DNA from: Progne subis subis
Lineage: Eukaryota > Chordata > Aves > Passeriformes > Hirundinidae
Reading direction: 5' to 3'
Length of the DNA: 64,000 nt
Assembly (NCBI GenBank): GCA_022316685.1
Contig: JAKJHU010000084.1
Location: forward strand, 2,675,001 to 2,739,000
The translations under genes were made by a program, and so were the position numbers. Shown piece after piece: positions 58,724 to 64,000 of this stretch. Position 1 is the first letter of the stretch, and each line of letters opens with the position of its first letter. The notes below the pieces were generated by a model. It had not been told where the DNA came from. It worked only from the letters and a program-made list of their open reading frames with translations, and did no database searches.

Positions 58724-61054
58724 TGGTCAAGTGGTGGTGAAAAAGCCCTGGGCACTCATTAGGAATTTCAACTCCCCCGTGGGTAGAACCAGCTGGGCAG
58801 ACAGGTACACAATCTTTGTCTTTGGTTGAATTTAGTTTGTGGACTTCTCTGTAATTCAGTACCAGTAAAAGGAGAAGTTGTGACCTGGAAACTTGCTACC
58901 TGGATGGTGTGGACAGGTCCCTGTTCCATCTTCTTGGAGCAAACACCATTTTGTCCTTCCAGCTCTGGGAAGTTGTGCTCCCATGCACAGCGACTCATGT
59001 CGGCTGCTGACACATGGCCAGGAGTGTGGGCAGATATCTGCAAGGAGGTACATATTCCACGAGGGATTCGTGAGCTGACAGAGAATGCCTGAGACAGACT
59101 TCACTCAAACCTGCTCGCACGCTGGACATCCTGTCACCCGCTCTTTAGATCGAAAAACTGATGGCCCAAGTGCGTAATAATGAATTAATAGAGACCTAGG
59201 GGGACTGAGAAGTCAATGTTTGACAGCAGTGGTCTGCTTTCCCTGTTGGTCTGACGGTTTCCCTGTCAGTCCTTATCATACAGTCACTTCTGAGTCTGAG
59301 GGATGACAGAAAGGATTAGCTTATCTGAGCTAGATGACGTTGGAAACAAACATCTTTCACCTGCTAAGTACTCCCTCTTGGAGCTGTTCCCATCCCCATG
59401 GCTGCGAGGGGCTGTCAGGAGCCACACGCTTCCTGCCGCTTCCTTCTGCTGCGGGACGAGCACCCAGCACCCAGAGCTGGGACAGGCTCATGCCAGTGGG
59501 AGCTCCCATCCCAGGACTGTCACCAGGGCTGGCTTTCTGCTCAGGACCTTGGAGCTCACAAACTGTGCAGCGAGAGATGAGCAGCTCCAGCACATTGATG
59601 CACCACAGTGCATTGATCAGCAAAGCATGCACAGGCTGTTGGAGTCAGAGGGAGGGTTCTCTCTGGGCCTGGAACACTGCTGCATCGCACCCATGCTCCC
59701 TCTGAAGTCAGTCAGAGCTGGCTTGTTATACCTTTTTCTTCTATTTATCTTGGATGAACTCTAAGAAATTTGGTTTTAGATATCCATGTTGAGAGCATCG
59801 ATATTGACATGTGAAAGCCCTGTCCTGGAAAACAATCCCGCTCAAGACAGTGGATTTATTGTAAGATCAGAGCAGATCCACTGTGTGTGTCAGAGGTGTC
59901 TCCCAGACCTGGGGGGCAAAACCATACGAGGCACCACAGAAGCTGCCAGATTTATGGAGGAGAGTATTGAGTAGATTTCTTCTGCTCTAACAGGGATTTG
60001 GGATTAGGACTTCAGCTGAGCACCTGAGAGGTGCATGTCCGTGGAAAGAGTAACTCTGCCAGTATTTGTGTTTACTGCCTGCAAAATATCAGCACAACAT
60101 AGCAGTAAGTGACCAAGGGAAGGACCAGCACCACCCACATCTGCCGAGGGTTCACCCCACCCCAAGGTGGTGCACTGACTTAAATCAGTCATGCTGGACC
60201 TTGAATCAGTTTGTTACAAAGAAATCTCTGTTCATGAATGTAATTATAAATACAGATGAAGACCCAAATCCACCTACAGAGTCCACAGATGAGCCCCCAA
60301 TTATAAGACAAGCTAGTCTAAAATTAAATCAATTGTCAGTTGAGGTGCCACCTCTGTGCCATCAAAGGACACAGGAGATTCATTTCAACCCACCTGAACA
60401 ATCTGGCTTGTTCCAGCACCAACAGTAATAGTCACTTTTCCAGACAGAATTGACATTATAAACGAGTTGTTGGTTAATTTGCTGCTTTGTTATCATTGAT
60501 TCTACAGCTACGTCCTTAAGCAACAGCGCCTGAATATAAACTACCCAGCAGCAAAATTAAAACTGCATTTGGATGCAGAACACAACCTTCTTATCAGCAG
60601 ACTTTCAATCCCATCCAGAGCTTCGGGGTTAATCATGCAAAAATAGCTTGTCTGTCTGAGTGTGTGAGGGCTGTTCCTCAGCAGCATGAGCCTTTAACCA
60701 CCAGCAGCTGGGAAGCAGCTCAGGAATATCTGTCTTTCCAGAGACATCCAAACCCAGCTCCCAGGAAGCTCCTTGTGGAGCTCAGAGCCATGTGAAGGAG
60801 CCCAAGTGTTGGCTCATCTCCCATCAGCTGGGTCAGACCCTCACCCTGCTCCAGCCAGAGCCAGAACACATCCAGATTGCTGCTTTGCATAAAGTCTTTC
60901 ACCAGATTTACAGCTGGCCTAGCATTTTTAGGACAATAGCATGAGTTCAAGCACTTGTAGGACCAGGACTGCACAGGTGAGCCATGAAGATGCTGGTCCT
61001 TCACCTCAGTGGGCGGAATTCCATCTCTTGTGGAAAAGCTCTGTGCTGGAATTC
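58724..61054. other. Unique non-coding DNA, no gene seen
   Basis: The longest open frame is plus 59,303-59,764 (153 codons), which carries no known motif and overlaps open minus-strand frames. No repeat or RNA gene recognised. Confidence 0.5.
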
Positions 61055-61148
61055 TAATGGGAAATGTCCCTGCCTATGGCAGGACAGGTAGAACTGGATG
61101 ATCTTTAAGGTCCCTTCCAGCCTAAGCCCTCCTGGGATCCCGTGATTC
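61055..61148 (+). mobile_element. CR1 LINE short 3' fragment
   Basis: Plus-strand remnant reading CCTGCCTATGGCAGGACAGG, AGAACTGGATGATCTTTAAG and GTCCCTTCCAGCCTAAGCCC, ending CCCGTGATTCTCTC. It matches the last 90 or so bases of CR1. Confidence 0.78.
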
Positions 61149-64000
61149 TCTCTTTTCAGAGCTCCTCTCCAAAACTGGGCATTATATTTGATTATAATTT
61201 CTGCCTTTGCCATCCCAGCCTTACGTGAATATGTCCTGCTCCTAGGCAGGTGTTGTAAGGAGCTACTCTTTGCAAAGCTTCCAGGCAAAAAAACTAAGGA
61301 AAGGGGGTAAAAAGCAGGAATGTCCCTCACGGGGTGGGGGGGCAGCCATACAAAAAACAGGGACCATGAGCAGTAAAACTAGTGGTGAGAAACAAGCCAG
61401 GAGCCTGTGTCATGCAGCAGCTGGAGCAGAAAGCAGAGCCATAGCAGAGCAATGGGATATTTTTCCTTAAAGAGTTTGCATTGCTCTCCACGGGAGTACA
61501 AAAAGACCTTTGCTCACCTTGCTGTGACAAGGTATAAATAGAGGTTAAAAAGATTATTAAACCTGACCATTCCTGTCCACCAGAGGAATAAAAAAAGCTT
61601 TAAACCCAAATTATTTGATGTAAGTAGGACAGTCCAACCTTTATTCTTTGCCACGAGCTTGGTTAAATAAATGGTTTTCTCTGAGTGAAAAAATTAACTT
61701 CTCAGTAAAATCTGTCAGAAAAACCTTCCAGTGGACAAGGCATTGAGAGGCCAATAGTGACACATCCCCAGACATTCAAATATACTTTTGTTCCTTATCA
61801 AATCTGCTTTTGAGATAAATAGCCCCCTCTCTCACCCACACCCTTGTGTTTTGATACACACCCACAAACAGATATGTATATATGAATACATAGCTATTTA
61901 TTCCCAAAACTTAAAGCAGCTTTTAAATAATGTGATGAGATGTAAATACTCATCTCATAGGCTCATACCCATGCCTGAAATATCAGGTGTGCTCCCACCT
62001 GGTTTGGAGCTGGCTCTGGACCCATCAGATGGCAAGCGAGGGATATAGACCCTGATCCCATACATCTCCAAGTCACTGCAGCTGAACCGTGTTTCCTTGG
62101 CAGCTGAGAAGTGGCATAATAAGATTTCTACTCCAAAGATATGTGCCCAGAGCACCAGGCCTTTAATTATGCAAAGGACTGGAGCCAGCTTCCTCCTGCC
62201 TTTTCAGATAAGTGGTTTCACCGAGAGATTACAGCGAGCAGGATTTGGCACCTGGCTCTGCTGGCGCGAAGGGGCTTTTGTTCTTTGCAGTCTACTGCTA
62301 CAGAAATCTGTGCTTATCCCAGGATCCACCCCAGTGGATCCAGCTGTCATGTCAGCAGATTAGGGCCTACAAAAGACCAGCAGCCCTGGGCAGATATTTA
62401 GCATCTCCCAAAACCTCGGAGCTGCGTGGTGCCGATGCTCATTTATCCTCTTTGTCCCACATGGGAAAAGCTGGCTCAAGCCCCATTCTGCTCCAGTCCC
62501 TCTGGCCTTGGAGCTAGAAAGGGGGTGAGCAAGCCCTGCTCCTGCTGAGCTGGGTGTTGCTGGAGGCTGTTTTACTCCAGAACAAACTGGTTCTGTGTGT
62601 GCCAGTGATACCTGGGCCATGGCAATTTGCAGAAACCAGCAGAAATTCAGCAAATCCCTCTAATGCCAGCTTGGCAGCCTTGAAACATCTTTCACTGTCT
62701 GATAACTAGATACAAAACCAGCCTTGTTTTCCTCTTTTGCAGTCTTGTGGTGGCTGATTGTAACAAGACAGCTGGTCACCAAGGCAAGGGCACCTTACCC
62801 AAGAGAGTCAGGACAGGGCTGCCTCCCGACTGGGGCTGCTCCTGCTCTCAAACTGTCTCCTATCCAGAAATTAGCTGAAATCAGATCTGTATAAAGTGTC
62901 TTTCAAGTTCCCTATGGATACAGTGAATTGCTGCACTTGCATGAAATGTGCAGAATATGTTTTGGGAGCTTTGGGGGAAGCAAACCCTAGCAGTAGAAAC
63001 CTGGGTGGAGGCTTTGGAAATTGCCTTGGTGTTGGGTTAACGTTTCTAATTGAAGTGAACACTAAAGCTAATACAGACTTCAAGGGGAATGGGGTACCCC
63101 AAGGGTAAATCTTGGAGATAATTGGGATACTTTCTCTATATTTCAATATTTACACAGAAAGACTTCATAGCTACATATTTACGGTGAATGTACAGAGTGA
63201 GAGTGACATCTGAAGAAACATACAGGCTTTCTTCTCCAAAGAGAAAATTGGATCGAGACAAAAATGACCTAAATAAACATTGGAAGATCATAGGAAATTG
63301 TTCCTTGGAGGCAGAGAGAAGGAATATATACATGCAGATAAGTGTTGGGTATTGTTCTTTGGGCAATTTCAGAGCATCAAAGGAGCCTGGTATCAGCCCT
63401 GGAAAAACATCAGAAGAAATGTTGTCTGAGGAGAAGCAGAAGGGCTGAAAGAAATTTACCTGGGCCGAGGAAGGTACAATGGACTCTCCAGTTTTAAATA
63501 CTGAGGTGGTTTCTGGCTTTTCCATGTATTGCTCACTGGGGTCGAGAAAGAATTTCTCCCAGCTCAGAGGCTTGTGAGTAATGGAGAAGTGAACAAGTAG
63601 AGTTTGTGGTGGGTCCAGGAAACAACAATAACTTATTGGGTCAGTTTATATAATAAATATTATCATTTACGGGCTTGGTTTTCTATTATGAGCACAGAAT
63701 AAGGTAACTACACTTTTATCTGCTCTATCCCTATATTGGAACCATTCAGCAGCCCACTGTGTGATAAACCCAGAGTATAATTTAGGAAGGAAAAAAACAT
63801 CAAAGCAAATGAGAGATGGAATTTAGGAATACTTCAAGTTGTGTACACCATGGAGCACTGACCTCAGAGTGCAATTGAAAAGGATATCATAACAGATCAG
63901 TTTGGAAGCAGAATGTACAGTTTGTGGCAAAGAAGAAGGAAAAATCCAGGGCAGAATTTTCTCACTCCCCACCTCCATTTTTCACTGCAGGTAAATCAGA
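61149..64000. other. Unique non-coding DNA, no gene seen
   Basis: No recognisable exon or transposon up to the window end. A TATAAATA box (61,533-61,540) with AATAAA about 50 bp further on is reminiscent of an LTR core but lacks identifiable ends. A plus frame at 62,141-62,401 (86 codons) is open without known homology. Confidence 0.45.

Noticed and set aside
61533..61592. TATAAATA with AATAAA about 50 bp downstream, possible LTR core
   Set aside because: No TG...CA ends or target duplication found around it; AT-rich sequence gives such pairs by chance.
1..64000. CRISPR arrays, bacterial operons, phage or plasmid modules
   Set aside because: None seen: no regularly spaced repeats, no prokaryotic gene density. 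The repeats are avian CR1 and LTR elements.
1..64000. tRNA, rRNA or known small RNA genes
   Set aside because: No tRNA A/B boxes with a cloverleaf, rRNA core or snRNA signature was recognised by eye. A tRNAscan/Infernal run would be decisive.

Overview
The window looks like nuclear DNA from a bird, most likely a songbird. The main evidence is its interspersed repeats. There are at least 17 separate 5'-truncated CR1 (chicken repeat 1) LINE copies, several ending in the (ATTCTATG)-type 3' tail. Short avian-type endogenous-retrovirus solo LTRs are also present, and I saw no Alu/L1-like SINE/LINE poly(A) families. There is no bacterial-style gene organisation: open frames are short and scattered, with no shared codon bias, no ribosome-binding sites and no operons. 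I could not recognise any complete protein-coding gene, and most of the window reads as intergenic or intronic sequence.

Layout. Positions 1-11,500 are mostly unique AT-rich DNA with two CR1 tails (about 423-536 and 7525-7719). This stretch also has a small CpG-rich patch with clustered AP-1/MARE-like sites (3340-3720) and a moderately GC-rich stretch at 9290-10090. Positions 11,505-12,560 form a strong CpG island with a GC-box cluster. A good minus-strand splice donor at 12190/12189 suggests the promoter and untranslated first exon of a gene transcribed leftward, with its coding exons beyond what I can identify. A minus-strand CR1 lies directly against the island's right edge and is itself split by a younger plus-strand CR1 (12,762-13,055).

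Positions 13,180-31,600 are largely unique non-coding DNA with three or four CR1 fragments and a compact cluster of small palindromes at 27,165-27,283. From 31,598 a CR1 copy is followed by a 288-bp minus-strand solo LTR (31,908-32,195) with a 6-bp target duplication. Positions 34,800-44,610 hold five more CR1 fragments. One of them (34,805-35,045) still shows the reverse-transcriptase active-site region with a changed catalytic motif. Positions 48,041-49,036 hold two LTRs in opposite orientations; the second is a 453-bp solo LTR with a 5-bp target duplication. The rest has low-complexity tracts, four more CR1 fragments, and one minus-strand stretch (56,993-57,477) that may be a coding remnant or two small exons.

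No genes can be shown to work together here. The functional candidates are the CpG-island promoter, the 3.5-kb regulatory-looking patch and possibly the 57-kb coding-like segment. Everything else supportable is mobile-element debris and simple sequence.
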